Shown here: positions 1 to 7,946 of the stretch, one piece after another
Layout of the letters: each line of letters opens with the position of its first letter
How positions within the stretch are numbered: the first letter of the stretch is position 1
Virus record (IMG/VR): IMGVR_UViG_3300027782_000054
Coordinates: 31,175-95,174 of that record
Length of the DNA: 64,000 nt
Reading direction: 5' to 3' (one strand)
Source: a virus
Position numbers and translations under genes: made by a program
The notes under the pieces: generated by a model
What the model was told of the DNA's origin: nothing
The model's database searches: none
Seen by the model: the letters and a program-made list of their open reading frames with translations, nothing else

Positions 1-903
1 AATCCAAATCTCTTGAGTGGTGGTAACGCATCTACGCCTTACGCATCATCTGCTCTACAGGCTGAATTCTTGAATCAGATGCTTCGCACCTATCAGAATT
101 TCCTCAAGAAGCATTACAAAGAACGCGCACTTATTGTTGCTGAAGCTCAAGGTCATTATGCATATGAGAAGCGTGGAGATACTCGCGTACCGATCATGGA
201 AGAAGTTCTTATCTATGATGAGGAAGGTAATCAGCGCATTGAAAGACGCAAGAAGCTTATGATCCCTGAGATGAGAATGAAAACTCTTGACCTTCGTGAC
301 GAAGCAACTCAACGTCAGTTCCTCACATCACTTAGACAACAGGGTGTTCCGATCCCAGATCAAGATATTACAATGGGTATGCATTACGACTTCACAGAGT
401 CTCTCAATAAATTCAGCGATGAGACAGTTAAGAAGACTATCGCAACTCAACAGGCTAAGGTTCGTGCCTACAATATCCTTGTCGCTATGAATCTACCTGT
501 CCCACCAGACCTCCTTGCAGAAATGCAGGTTGCTGGACTTGCCCCTGCCGGTCAGCAAGGCGTCCCAGGAAGTCCTCCACAAGGACCACCAGCAGGACAG
601 CAACCCGGTGGTGCCGGAGGTGCCGCAGGTGGGCCAGGAGGTCCTCCTGCAGGTGGAGGCGGTGGAGGCATCCCTATGCCCCCAGTTCCTACAGACCTAG
701 GTGGATACAATCCTGAACGTGGCAACGTGCCTGAGCAGTCTACTGAGAGGCTCCCAGGGCCAGGAGGAACTAATGCTCCTGCTGCACCGAAGGCTGCTTC
801 CTACAAAACATCTAACTTTGACCTACCAAGAGCTAAGTCTATTCCTAAAATTGAGTTCCTCCATACGTGGCAACTTGATGATGAAGAAGACTTGACAGAC
901 TAG
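1..903 (+). CDS. C-terminal part of a probable portal protein (5' end outside window)
   Basis: The reading frame is open from base 1, so the true start lies upstream; the TTG at 13 is only the first possible start inside the window. About 300 residues are visible. The first ~180 are charged and helical, with a Tyr/Lys-rich helix near the start and two short segments that look like the clip/wing end of large-phage portal proteins. Residues ~185-240 are a Gly/Pro/Gln linker, followed by a Pro-rich and then an acidic C-terminus (DDEEDL). A Gly/Pro tail on a helical virion protein is common in portals of large actinophages, but I see no decisive motif. Another capsid-vertex or scaffold-linked protein is possible. 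The next gene starts 24 bases downstream. Confidence 0.45.
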   Translation, partial: NPNLLSGGNASTPYASSALQAEFLNQMLRTYQNFLKKHYKERALIVAEAQGHYAYEKRGDTRVPIMEEVLIYDEEGNQRIERRKKLMIPEMRMKTLDLRDEATQRQFLTSLRQQGVPIPDQDITMGMHYDFTESLNKFSDETVKKTIATQQAKVRAYNILVAMNLPVPPDLLAEMQVAGLAPAGQQGVPGSPPQGPPAGQQPGGAGGAAGGPGGPPAGGGGGGIPMPPVPTDLGGYNPERGNVPEQSTERLPGPGGTNAPAAPKAASYKTSNFDLPRAKSIPKIEFLHTWQLDDEEDLTD

Positions 904-927
904 CTAATCTACGCTAGTATTCCTGTT

Positions 928-1359
928 GTGTTAGAACAGAAGCAGCTATCTCTATTTGGTGATAAGCCAAAGTATAGAATCGTATCCACTGCTGAAAAAC
1001 GCAGTCTACTTGAAGAGGCAGGAGAGTCTTGGCCTGTCTGCGATTGTTGCGGAATAGAAAAGCAATGGAACGCACAAGCTTATAAAAAAGCTGGAGGTTC
1101 TTGGGCATTACGTTGCTCAGTATTAGCCTTGGTTCATAGAAATGCAAAAACCCCTGGCACTTATCGTTATAATACAGGTCATGGTATAGGTGAACCTGGG
1201 GCGAAGGCAAGGGCAAAAAAAAGAAGACTGTCCAATACTCCTGGCACTTATGCGTACAATCAAAGAATAAAGGTTATAGATCAAAGAATGCAGAAATACA
1301 TAGATGGTACTCCTGAAAATATTGAATATCTAGAAAGGGTTAAATCAACATGGATCTAA
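928..1359 (+). CDS. small zinc-binding protein with N-terminal sliding-clamp motif
   Basis: 143 residues from a GTG at 928; the in-frame TAG of the preceding gene at 901 excludes a much earlier start. Residues 5-9 read QLSLF, which matches the bacterial beta-clamp-binding consensus QL(S/D)LF exactly and sits in a presumably flexible N-terminus. A Cys-rich patch follows (CDCCG at about residues 38-42, another Cys near 63), then a basic C-terminal half with repeated NTPGTYAYN / KTPGTYRYN-like phrases. I do not recognise the family. Clamp motif plus zinc patch plus basic tail suggests a DNA-associated protein that rides on a replication clamp; that is inference. The stop overlaps the next gene by 10 bases, indicating translational coupling. 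Confidence 0.75.
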   Translation: MLEQKQLSLFGDKPKYRIVSTAEKRSLLEEAGESWPVCDCCGIEKQWNAQAYKKAGGSWALRCSVLALVHRNAKTPGTYRYNTGHGIGEPGAKARAKKRRLSNTPGTYAYNQRIKVIDQRMQKYIDGTPENIEYLERVKSTWI

Positions 1360-1571
1360 AAAGTAAAATTACTATTGATGATGATCTTCACAGAGCAAAG
1401 CTAAAGCAGAGTCATGCTTTACGCGCAATCTTCAACTACAATGTTGGTATGCAGCGCATTGACCATCATTTTGATGTAATTAGACCTGCTCTTGCACAAA
1501 TTGATAAGAATGCTATTAAGGGTGAAGTTCCTGTGTTTGAGTTACTGGAAATCAATGCAAATCAAGGCTAG
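1350..1571 (+). CDS. small hypothetical protein
   Basis: 73 residues, ATG start inside the end of the preceding gene (10-base overlap), and its own end overlaps the exonuclease-like gene by 17 bases. Predominantly helical and charged with a His-rich stretch (RIDHHFDV). No family recognised. The tight overlap on both sides and codon use like its neighbours support it being real and co-translated with the clamp-motif protein and the exonuclease. Confidence 0.65.
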   Translation: MDLKSKITIDDDLHRAKLKQSHALRAIFNYNVGMQRIDHHFDVIRPALAQIDKNAIKGEVPVFELLEINANQG

Positions 1572-2148
1572 TAATAAAAAGCTCAAGATCCTAGACTTTG
1601 ATCTAGAAAATAGACCAATCAGTTATGCAGGTAATGACTTCACATTTTCTGATGTTACTGCTATAGCTGCATCATTTGTTGGCTCTAGAGAAGTCAAGGT
1701 ATGGGCTATCCCAGAAGTATCTTATGAAGAGATGCTTGCTGAGTTTAAGATCATGTATGATAAGGCTGACATGGTTACTGGTCATAACATTCGCAAGCAT
1801 GACCTTCCTATCCTTAGAGGAGCAATGCTTGAGTTTGGTATTGGCATTCTTTCGCCCAAGCTCACCTCAGATACTTATCTTGATCTAATTAGCTTCAGTG
1901 GAGTTTCCAAGTCTCAGGAAAACCTATCTGATATGTATGGGCTTCCTGCTTCTAAGTTTCACATGAATCAGAATAGTTGGAGACAGGCTAATAGACTAAC
2001 TGCTGAAGGCATCGCTCTCACTAAGAAGCGTGTCATCTCTGATGTTAAGCAGCACAAGCAACTGCGTAATCGTTTGATCGAAGCTAACGCGCTTCGTGGT
2101 CCTAAGATGTGGACTGGCAAAAGTACATTCACTGTTGGAAATCACTAA
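1555..2148 (+). CDS. DEDD-family 3'-5' exonuclease-like protein (RNase H fold)
   Basis: 197 residues from the ATG at 1555; a longer frame from 1492 would add an unlikely hydrophobic leader that overlaps the previous gene. Exo I motif: LDFDLE near residue 12 (catalytic Asp and Glu). Exo II: GHNIRKHDLPIL (Asn and Asp). Exo III: RVISDV near the C-terminus (Asp present). This order matches DnaQ/PolB-type proofreading exonuclease domains. The position four residues before the last Asp, normally Tyr (DEDDy), is Arg here, and the His of DEDDh is also absent, so activity is uncertain. It could be a stand-alone nuclease or an accessory subunit. Its neighbours are a clamp-motif protein and dNMP kinase, which fits DNA replication or repair. 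Confidence 0.75.
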   Translation: MQIKASNKKLKILDFDLENRPISYAGNDFTFSDVTAIAASFVGSREVKVWAIPEVSYEEMLAEFKIMYDKADMVTGHNIRKHDLPILRGAMLEFGIGILSPKLTSDTYLDLISFSGVSKSQENLSDMYGLPASKFHMNQNSWRQANRLTAEGIALTKKRVISDVKQHKQLRNRLIEANALRGPKMWTGKSTFTVGNH

Positions 2149-2156
2149 GGAGAACT

Positions 2157-2333
2157 ATGGCTAAGACAGACTTTAAACCGGAATATGCTCTCAATCGTTG
2201 CTGGTATCTAGCAGTTTACGATGTTCAAGGTGGACCCGTTCCGCCTCAGGCAATTGAAGATCTTGAGTCCTTTGCAGAACAGATTGCAGAGCAGTACAAT
2301 CTTGTCGTTTCATCTGAAATCGCAACGAGATAG
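2157..2333 (+). CDS. small hypothetical protein
   Basis: 58 residues. The start at 2157 is set by a good Shine-Dalgarno (AAGGAG, 6-7 bases upstream). The sequence is acidic and mixed, with a CWYLAVYDVQGG core that may be a beta-strand pair. Family not recognised. It lies between the exonuclease and the dNMP kinase with only three bases to the next start, so it is in the same operon. Confidence 0.7.
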   Translation: MAKTDFKPEYALNRCWYLAVYDVQGGPVPPQAIEDLESFAEQIAEQYNLVVSSEIATR

Positions 2334-2336
2334 ATT

Positions 2337-2900
2337 ATGCTAATCGGAATGACAGGAGGGCTTAGGGTTGGTAAGGATACAGCCTTTAAGCTTATTCAGG
2401 AAGAGCATCCGAGTGTAAAAAGAATTGCCTTTGCTGATAAAATGAAAGAGTCTGCTGCAGCGATACTAGATATCTCTGTGGCAGAACTCAATCATCTTAA
2501 GTCACATCCTAAGGTTAAGCTGTCTCTATATGATCCTCTCAGCACAGTCTCTGTGTCTCTCTCTATGAGACAGTTTCTTCAGAGATATGGAACAGAGGCT
2601 CATCGTGACATCTTTGGTAATAATTTCTGGGTAGACATTAGTCTACCCAGAGACTTTAGTCATGACAATAATATCGTCATCGTCACAGATGTTCGTTTCG
2701 AAGAAGAAATCAAAAGGATCCATGAACTTGATGGATATATCATAAAGATCTCAAGAGATAATAGGCATAGCGTAGATAGTCATATCTCAGAACAGCAGAT
2801 AGATGATTATGATTTTGCCATCGAAAACAATTCATCTCTTCTTGAATACAAGAAGGGTCTTTTAGATATTATGGGGTTAATTAATGATAATCCAAGTTGA
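2337..2900 (+). CDS. deoxynucleoside monophosphate kinase
   Basis: 187 residues, the usual size for phage dNMP kinases (T4 gp1 type). The P-loop is near the N-terminus (GLRVGKDT, residues 8-15), followed by a FADKMKE acceptor-lid helix and the family hallmark LQRYGTEAHRDIFG...FWVD in the middle. A late VTDVRFEEE strand corresponds to the Walker-B/adenine side. The reaction is phosphoryl transfer from ATP to dTMP, dGMP or modified dCMP to make dNDPs for replication. It sits among HAD nucleotidase, GMP reductase and ThyX, a nucleotide-supply operon. The end overlaps the next gene by 17 bases. Confidence 0.9.
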   Translation: MLIGMTGGLRVGKDTAFKLIQEEHPSVKRIAFADKMKESAAAILDISVAELNHLKSHPKVKLSLYDPLSTVSVSLSMRQFLQRYGTEAHRDIFGNNFWVDISLPRDFSHDNNIVIVTDVRFEEEIKRIHELDGYIIKISRDNRHSVDSHISEQQIDDYDFAIENNSSLLEYKKGLLDIMGLINDNPS

Positions 2901-3489
2901 TATTGACTCTACACTCTATGATGCCGACCCTCTCTTTACAGAACTAGCAAGAGAGGCTGGCATTGATTATCCAGAACATGCATATAGATGGATGTCATAT
3001 AGTGATATTAAAAAGCTAGATGGATCTCCTGTAACACTACAGGAGATGAAGTCTGTTTTTAGGAAGGCTCATTCTGCTGAGTATATTAATAAGCAAGTTC
3101 CTTATGAAAATGCAGCGGCAGTTCTTAATTACATTAAGCGTGTACATGATAATGTAGATATTATCTATGTGTCAGATAGACATCAACAATCTAATGGCTC
3201 TCTTCGTCAATGGCTCATTGAGCATAATTTTATCAAGTTCAATGATGAGAATGTAGCTACTACAAAAGATAAACGTCATTGGATGAGGACAAACAAGCCA
3301 GAGGTTGTCATTGATGATCGTGTACGCACGATCCTTGTGGCAAGATATGAGTTAAATTCAAAGGTAATCGTTCCAAAGCATAATCATAATGTAAATCTCT
3401 TTGGAGAAGCTGAAGGTATTTATGTAGAAGATGATTGGAACCATATTGGCACCAGACTTGACAAACTAGTAAGTTTGTATCTAAAATAA
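2884..3489 (+). CDS. HAD-family phosphatase, probable 5'(3')-deoxyribonucleotidase-like
   Basis: 201 residues. HAD motif I is VDIDST with the nucleophile Asp6 and acid/base Asp8. Motif II is a YVSDR segment near residue 98 and motif IV is VIDDR near residue 140. The small helical cap between motifs I and II and the total length fit the NT5C/deoxyribonucleotidase branch. It would dephosphorylate (deoxy)nucleoside monophosphates or a related small phosphate ester. The start overlaps the dNMP kinase by 17 bases, which supports a role in nucleotide-pool control; the exact substrate cannot be read from sequence. Confidence 0.8.
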   Translation: MIIQVDIDSTLYDADPLFTELAREAGIDYPEHAYRWMSYSDIKKLDGSPVTLQEMKSVFRKAHSAEYINKQVPYENAAAVLNYIKRVHDNVDIIYVSDRHQQSNGSLRQWLIEHNFIKFNDENVATTKDKRHWMRTNKPEVVIDDRVRTILVARYELNSKVIVPKHNHNVNLFGEAEGIYVEDDWNHIGTRLDKLVSLYLK

Positions 3490-3505
3490 TTATAAGGAGA
3501 ATAGA

Positions 3506-3799
3506 ATGACTGAAAACGAACAAACAACTCAAGATGATCCTCACGGTCCATCAATAGGGATTTACCCATCTATGCATGGTATTGTCCTAGATGTGTCTGA
3601 TGGCACAGAGACTAAGCAGCAAATTCTTCTTAGCCCGGATGATGCGTCTAAGATTGCTATCAATCTTATTACCAACATCGTATTATTCCAGATGAATACT
3701 GCAATGAGAGCAGCCTCAGAGAACATAGAGGTCGAGAGAATGCGTCAGCTTATTACTCAGGGCGTACAAGGAGTACCCAGTGTTCCAAATATTTCGTAA
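3506..3799 (+). CDS. hypothetical protein
   Basis: 97 residues behind a strong Shine-Dalgarno (AAGGAG, 6-7 bases before ATG). The acidic N-terminus is followed by a beta-like region and a hydrophobic helix (about residues 55-75, AINLITNIVLFQMNTAM). Family not recognised. The helix is amphipathic rather than a clear membrane span. It overlaps the next gene by 20 bases. Confidence 0.75.
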   Translation: MTENEQTTQDDPHGPSIGIYPSMHGIVLDVSDGTETKQQILLSPDDASKIAINLITNIVLFQMNTAMRAASENIEVERMRQLITQGVQGVPSVPNIS

Positions 3800-4022
3800 A
3801 AATAAACCGACTGTCACTGAGATCATCGCACTTCAAAACATTGGCATCATCGGGACTATCGAAACTCGTTCATGGCTAGCTCATGAATTCAAAGGTTTCC
3901 GCAATGCCCGTAGAGAAGATGTAGATGGTATGATTGAAAATTATGCTTCTGCTGCAACTCAAGAGCCAGAAGGTAAGTTCAACGATTTTGGCTTTAAGGA
4001 TGATGAGGACTACGATGATTAA
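3780..4022 (+). CDS. small hypothetical protein
   Basis: 80 residues from a GTG at 3780 with AAGGAG about six bases upstream, inside the end of the preceding gene. The basic N-terminus (FRKNK) is followed by a helical body and a very acidic C-terminus (DDEDYDD). Family not recognised. Overlap and Shine-Dalgarno support translation coupled to the preceding gene. Confidence 0.7.
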   Translation: MFQIFRKNKPTVTEIIALQNIGIIGTIETRSWLAHEFKGFRNARREDVDGMIENYASAATQEPEGKFNDFGFKDDEDYDD

Positions 4023-4024
4023 CA

Positions 4025-4198
4025 ATGACAAAGGCTAAGAAACCAATTAAAATTTATTTTAAATACTCTTTCTCTCCATGGTCACTATATGATCAGACTA
4101 GAGATGAGTCCTGGGCGGATGTTCAATTTGAGAGAATGAAGCAAGATCACCCAGGTGCAGAATATAAAAGAGAACCGGAGGCAAAAGAAAAGAAATGA
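4025..4198 (+). CDS. small basic hypothetical protein
   Basis: 57 residues starting two bases after the previous stop. Lys-rich at both ends with aromatic residues in the middle (YFKYSFSPWSLYD). It ends in an ATGA overlap with the next gene. Family not recognised; the continuous overlap chain argues that it is real. Confidence 0.65.
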   Translation: MTKAKKPIKIYFKYSFSPWSLYDQTRDESWADVQFERMKQDHPGAEYKREPEAKEKK

Positions 4199-4365
4199 CA
4201 TATGGAAGTAATATACTGCCATCCAAGTTTGGTCGTGGAAAAGATGATCCCCAGGAATGGACTTGCATCTGCGATAAACATAATAGAAGATGGCACAAGA
4301 AGTGTCAGGTCTGTGGTATTGACAAGGATCTAGCTAAGAAAGCGATTCATGAATCTAAGCAGTAA
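4195..4365 (+). CDS. small zinc-finger protein
   Basis: 56 residues, ATG inside the preceding stop (ATGA). It has CICDKH then CQVCG, a CxC...CxxC arrangement with nearby His that would bind one zinc ion. Family not recognised. It overlaps the GMP reductase start by 17 bases. It is one of many tiny zinc-ribbon proteins in this window. Confidence 0.7.
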   Translation: MTYGSNILPSKFGRGKDDPQEWTCICDKHNRRWHKKCQVCGIDKDLAKKAIHESKQ

Positions 4366-5353
4366 ACTTGGGTTAGGTCTGACCTATGGAGATGTTCTTC
4401 TTGTCCCTAAATTAGGGATTGTCTCATCTAGAACAGAAGTTAATACAGATACTTTCCTAACAGAGAGTATTAAGATGACGGTTCCAATCGTTGCAGCGCC
4501 AATGTCTTCTGTTACTAATGCTAAAGTAGCTAGGTCAATTTCTATGATGGGCGGTAGCGCTTTCATCCATAGAAATCAGGCAGTAATGTATCAGGTAAAC
4601 GAATGGAGTGATTCAAGAGCTAATAACACCAATTCAGGTAATGTAGGATGCGCTGTAGGTATCACTGAAATGGTGGGAGATAGGCTCATCCATCTTTATA
4701 AATATGGCTGTAGATTATTCTGTTTAGATATTGCCCATGCTCATTCAGTTTATGCTGAAAAATGGCTTAGTAGTATCCCCGGCTACATCATGGATGAGTC
4801 TGAGTTTATTTTTGGGTCAATTGCTACAGGAGAGGCTGTAGACTGGTATAAGCAAAGGTTTAACCCTGCTGGCTTCCGTGTTGGTATCGGGCCGGGAGCG
4901 GCCTGTACAACGCGGGAGAAGACTGGTCATGGAGTACCCCAGCTAACCGCTGTCTCTGAATGTGTTCATGCTGCTGATGGTATTCCAGTTATTGCTGATG
5001 GTGGAATTAACACATCAGGAGATATCGTCAAAGCACTTGCGGTTGGCGCATCTTCTGTTATGCTTGGTAGGCTCCTAGCAGGAGCAGAAGAATCACCTCA
5101 TCCAGGTCATTATTATGGGATGGCAAGTGATAGAGCTAAGAAAGAATTGGGCTACACTTCTGAATTTACAGAAGGTGTAGAAGCAGAGGTTCCAGTACAT
5201 GGAACTATTGAGAGTATTGTTAATTCACTTATGTCTGGAATAAAATCTGGCATTAGTTATTCTGGTGGTAAAGATATTCGTGGTCTTCAAAAAAACTATG
5301 AATTTATTAAGGTATCTCCTGCCACTGAAAAAGAGAGTAATGTTAGAGTATGA
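4349..5353 (+). CDS. GMP reductase (IMPDH/GMPR family)
   Basis: 334 residues, a single TIM-barrel length with no CBS insert, like GMP reductases (~345). The N-terminal [10 protein letters not shown] is the family opening motif. The catalytic loop is [15 protein letters not shown] with Cys186, and TREKTGHG resembles GMPR more than IMPDH. A phosphate-binding VIADGGI and a late GVEAEVP flap follow. The expected reaction is NADPH-dependent reduction of GMP to IMP, rebalancing purine nucleotides during infection; IMP dehydrogenase activity is the alternative. It lies within the nucleotide operon upstream of ThyX. Confidence 0.88.
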   Translation: MNLSSKLGLGLTYGDVLLVPKLGIVSSRTEVNTDTFLTESIKMTVPIVAAPMSSVTNAKVARSISMMGGSAFIHRNQAVMYQVNEWSDSRANNTNSGNVGCAVGITEMVGDRLIHLYKYGCRLFCLDIAHAHSVYAEKWLSSIPGYIMDESEFIFGSIATGEAVDWYKQRFNPAGFRVGIGPGAACTTREKTGHGVPQLTAVSECVHAADGIPVIADGGINTSGDIVKALAVGASSVMLGRLLAGAEESPHPGHYYGMASDRAKKELGYTSEFTEGVEAEVPVHGTIESIVNSLMSGIKSGISYSGGKDIRGLQKNYEFIKVSPATEKESNVRV

Positions 5354-5386
5354 ATCTATTCGTAACTAAATATATAATGGAGAACT

Positions 5387-5605
5387 ATGGCTGATGTATA
5401 TGAAATTTGTTTAAATTGTCGTGAAGATGATTGCGATTTATGTGAAGACTCCTGGGTAAGCCCAAATGGTGATGAGTATTTTTGCATTTGTGATTGCAAT
5501 AAATCAGATGACGATGGTATTCTAATCGATGTTCAATCAGATACTTGGAATAAATATCGTGATGCATATGAAGATCTAGATGACGATAAATATTACGATT
5601 CATGA
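5387..5605 (+). CDS. small acidic cysteine-rich protein
   Basis: 72 residues with a GGAG Shine-Dalgarno. Seven cysteines occur in CLNC, CDLC and CICDC arrangements among many Asp/Glu residues, consistent with a small zinc-binding fold. A TATAAT at 5373-5378 lies just upstream but I see no convincing -35. The stop overlaps the ThyX start (ATGA), so it is co-translated with thyX. Function unknown. Confidence 0.75.
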   Translation: MADVYEICLNCREDDCDLCEDSWVSPNGDEYFCICDCNKSDDDGILIDVQSDTWNKYRDAYEDLDDDKYYDS

Positions 5606-6219
5606 TTAATACAGTAGAACTCATCGGAACATATGGTGATGACTTTACGATTGCTCAGTCAGCATGGACTAGTACTAGCCGTGACTTGTCTGAGGAACGT
5701 AAGAACAGGGTGGGTGGCCTTCTCAGTATGCTTGCTAGGGAGGGCCACCATACTCCCTTTGAGAAGAGTATGCTTCATTTCTATGTTGTGTGCGATACAG
5801 CAAGTCATATTCACTTCCTTAAGCATCGCGTTGGTGTCAGTATTAATGCTGAGTCAGCACGTTACAAGGAATTGAATGATGATAAATTCTACGTTCCTGA
5901 GGATTGGCCCGATCATCTCAAAGCCTTCATGAAGAGAAAGGCTAATTATCTATATGATGACTATCACTATCTCATCAATGAGCTAGAGGAATTGGGGTAC
6001 GATAGGAAGAGAGCTAAAGAGTCTGCTCGTTTTATTCTTCCCTATGCAAATCAGCTAGGTCTTGATGTTAGTTTTAACATGAGGTCATTCATGCATTTTC
6101 AGGGTCTTCGCAATAAACCTGATGCACAAGTTGAAATCCGTGAGATTGCGGATCAAATGCTTCAGCTAGTCAAAGACACAGGAAAGTTTGATCTTACCTT
6201 AAAAGCTTTTGAATATTAG
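5602..6219 (+). CDS. thyX: flavin-dependent thymidylate synthase ThyX
   Basis: 205 residues, within the family range. The ThyX signature (RHR-X7/8-S) is present at residues 74-88 as KHRVGVSINAESARY, with Lys for the first Arg and eight residues before the Ser. An N-terminal HHTPFEK matches the substrate/FAD segment. The enzyme makes dTMP from dUMP using methylenetetrahydrofolate, FAD and NADPH. It is the last gene of the left nucleotide operon and complements the thymidine kinase at 45698 and the deaminase at 56218. Confidence 0.95.
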   Translation: MINTVELIGTYGDDFTIAQSAWTSTSRDLSEERKNRVGGLLSMLAREGHHTPFEKSMLHFYVVCDTASHIHFLKHRVGVSINAESARYKELNDDKFYVPEDWPDHLKAFMKRKANYLYDDYHYLINELEELGYDRKRAKESARFILPYANQLGLDVSFNMRSFMHFQGLRNKPDAQVEIREIADQMLQLVKDTGKFDLTLKAFEY

Positions 6220-6229
6220 CTTTCTATGG

Positions 6230-6235
6230 TATAAT
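6230..6235 (+). promoter_or_regulatory. -10 element, leaderless start of next gene
   Basis: A perfect TATAAT lies in the gap after thyX, seven bases before the ATG at 6243. Transcription should therefore start at or beside the start codon. The -35 region is weak (TTGAAT with a short spacer). No Shine-Dalgarno fits between the element and the ATG. Confidence 0.65.
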
Positions 6236-6242
6236 ATATACC

Positions 6243-6437
6243 ATGGGACGTAGAGTACAATTTGCTTATCCACCTTGCCAAGTGGATCCGTCTACGGAAA
6301 AACCATATCCAAGGCATGATTGGGAGATAATTAAGGACACTCTCATTAAGAAAACTTTTAATGATGAGTCTATTTATTACTACAAGGTTCGTTGTAGGCG
6401 TTGTGGTATCAATGATCCTAATCCACCTCTACACTAG
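6243..6437 (+). CDS. small zinc-binding hypothetical protein
   Basis: 64 residues. It starts seven bases after a TATAAT box, so it is probably leaderless. One Cys lies near the N-terminus and a CRRCG pair near the C-terminus. Aromatic and basic. Family not recognised; similar short proteins with a C-terminal CxxCG are common in actinophages. Confidence 0.7.
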   Translation: MGRRVQFAYPPCQVDPSTEKPYPRHDWEIIKDTLIKKTFNDESIYYYKVRCRRCGINDPNPPLH

Positions 6438-6439
6438 AC

Positions 6440-6467
6440 TTGACAATCACTTCAAGAAGGGTACAAT
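6440..6467 (+). promoter_or_regulatory. sigma-70-type promoter TTGACA-N16-TACAAT
   Basis: TTGACA at 6440-6445 and TACAAT at 6462-6467 with a 16-base spacer. The ATG of the next gene follows after six bases, so the transcript would be leaderless. Confidence 0.75.
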
Positions 6468-6473
6468 GTAGGT

Positions 6474-6674
6474 ATGTCAAAGATATTCTCTAGCGGAATT
6501 ATGGTCCGCTGCTCAGATAGCCCGTGTCATCACACGATGATGTACTACGATCCGCTCAAGAAGAGTACGAACACTGATCCTCCGTGGCAGTGTGATCTTT
6601 GTAATAGTGGCCGTGGTCCGTTTATTCCTAAGGATGCCCGTGTAGGTCAGCAGAAACAGAGTAAGGGTAAGTAG
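6474..6674 (+). CDS. small zinc-ribbon-like protein
   Basis: 66 residues, leaderless behind the promoter at 6440-6467. CSDSPCHH and CDLCN provide a CCHH/CxxC zinc site. The C-terminus is basic and Gln/Lys-rich (QQKQSKGK). Family not recognised. The TAG stop shares a base with the GTG of the following membrane-protein gene. Confidence 0.75.
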   Translation: MSKIFSSGIMVRCSDSPCHHTMMYYDPLKKSTNTDPPWQCDLCNSGRGPFIPKDARVGQQKQSKGK

Positions 6675-6835
6675 TGATAATCGTTATCCTGATTGCCTTA
6701 TTTAACTTTATTGCTTATATATTAAGTCTATCAGGTAAAAATATTGAGGCCGCTGGTATTAATGGCTCTTTGATATTATTTTATACATTTTTACTATGGA
6801 GCCACTACAAAGAGAAATTCGCTAAGAAAAAGTAA
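6674..6835 (+). CDS. small two-span membrane protein
   Basis: 53 residues from a GTG that overlaps the preceding TAG. Two hydrophobic segments (about residues 2-20 and 31-42) are separated by a short polar loop, with a Lys-rich C-terminus, so it is probably a double-span inner-membrane protein with its tail in the cytoplasm. A holin-like role is conceivable from size and topology, but there is no lysin next to it. Function unassigned. Confidence 0.6.
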   Translation: MIIVILIALFNFIAYILSLSGKNIEAAGINGSLILFYTFLLWSHYKEKFAKKK

Positions 6836-6909
6836 TGATAATGTGTCTACGTCCCCTTTATTCTTTGGAAGAACTGTTTTAGAATTATAGAGAATTGGAG
6901 TTATAAAAT

Positions 6910-7296
6910 ATGATTCGTAGACATGGACAGCCCGACGGATTTTGGGGCGTAGGTACAACTCAGGAAGTGACTGGCGCTAGTGGTGCTTCACGCGCCGTCC
7001 AGCTTGGTCAAGCTGTTAGCCAGTTTATTGTCTATTTAGACGTTTCTGGTGCTACAGTGATTACCATTCAAGCTGCTCATTCAGGAGAACCTGATGTAGA
7101 TGGTACAGGTCAACAGCCGCCGGATCTTTCTACTTATAAAGATCTTTATTGGATAGCTGATCCAATGACTATTACCTTCGTTGGCAGTGGTTCCAGGGCA
7201 GTAATTGTCCCTGACTTTACTCCAGGTTGGGTAAGACTCACAAGTTCAAACAGCGTTAGCTGTCTCGCCGGTTGGGAAGTCTCAGCGGGAGACTGA
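6910..7296 (+). CDS. putative virion structural protein
   Basis: 128 residues, rich in Gly, Ser, Thr and Val, with alternating beta-strand character and few charges. An N-terminal RRHGQPDGFWG is followed by a jelly-roll-like pattern (SQFIVYLDVSGATVITIQAA). This composition is typical of small decoration or tail proteins. A GGAG-type Shine-Dalgarno precedes it. No specific family assigned; it is in tandem with a second beta-rich protein. Confidence 0.6.
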   Translation: MIRRHGQPDGFWGVGTTQEVTGASGASRAVQLGQAVSQFIVYLDVSGATVITIQAAHSGEPDVDGTGQQPPDLSTYKDLYWIADPMTITFVGSGSRAVIVPDFTPGWVRLTSSNSVSCLAGWEVSAGD

Positions 7297-7308
7297 AAGG
7301 GATAAATT

Positions 7309-7860
7309 ATGGCAACATGGGCAGTTTACGGAGCTTTACAAAGCAGTGGTACTTTACAGTTAAATGCGACAGATCATATCTGGCTTACTGGCACATCATT
7401 TAGTAATAATGTTGTTGCTGGTACGTATCAGGATGGTACGCATATTTCAGATTCAAATGATGTTCAAAGAGACACAGCTTCGCCTATAAATAATGTGAAG
7501 TATGTTACATCAAGCACGGCATCACTTAATGGTGCATCTGCTGTTGCTCTTAGCTCTATATCACAAACGTACGTTTCATTTAAGTTTGTTTTTTCAGACG
7601 TAGGTTCTGTTGCAACCTCTGCTGCTAAATTCTATGCTTATGATGGAGTAACAGATACCACCGCCCTTATTGGAATTGATTTCCAGGCAGCAGAACAAGG
7701 AAACTCAACTTGGACTGCTGCAAATGGTTCTGGTTCTGCGTTAAGCCTTGCTAATCAAGGCGCAAGTACAACACACAACTTCTATGTTATTCTATCTGCT
7801 TCACCAACATCTCCTGGTGCTAAATCAGGATCTGTTAAATTAACAATTACCTATTCGTGA
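7309..7860 (+). CDS. putative virion structural protein
   Basis: 183 residues, Ser/Thr/Ala/Gly-rich and almost free of Lys/Arg in the body. The beta-sandwich-like second half ends in SGSVKLTITYS, a common closing strand of phage tail and decoration proteins. It starts 12 bases after the previous virion-like gene and is followed by a clear terminator, so the two form a short transcription unit. The exact role (head decoration, tail tip or fibre) is not readable. Confidence 0.65.
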   Translation: MATWAVYGALQSSGTLQLNATDHIWLTGTSFSNNVVAGTYQDGTHISDSNDVQRDTASPINNVKYVTSSTASLNGASAVALSSISQTYVSFKFVFSDVGSVATSAAKFYAYDGVTDTTALIGIDFQAAEQGNSTWTAANGSGSALSLANQGASTTHNFYVILSASPTSPGAKSGSVKLTITYS

Positions 7861-7898
7861 TAGGTATGCAGTAAAAACTGAATGTTGTCTTCATAGGG

Positions 7899-7930
7899 AA
7901 AACCGTCAATTTTGACGGTTTTTCTCTTTT
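7899..7930 (+). terminator. intrinsic terminator
   Basis: A ten-base stem (AAAACCGTCA with TGACGGTTTT) and four-base loop at 7899-7922, followed by a T-rich tail to 7930. It ends the 6910-7860 unit and lies directly upstream of the next promoter. Confidence 0.85.
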
Positions 7931-7931
7931 A

Positions 7932-7940
7932 TGCTATAAT
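7932..7940 (+). promoter_or_regulatory. extended -10 promoter TGCTATAAT
   Basis: TG-C-TATAAT immediately after the terminator; the ATG at 7947 follows after six bases. This fits a leaderless transcript. No good -35 is visible, as expected for an extended -10. Confidence 0.7.
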
Positions 7941-7946
7941 TTTTCT

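Noticed and set aside
1492-1554. Upstream start for the exonuclease-like gene
   Set aside because: The added residues are an out-of-frame reading of the previous gene; Exo I begins shortly after the ATG at 1555.
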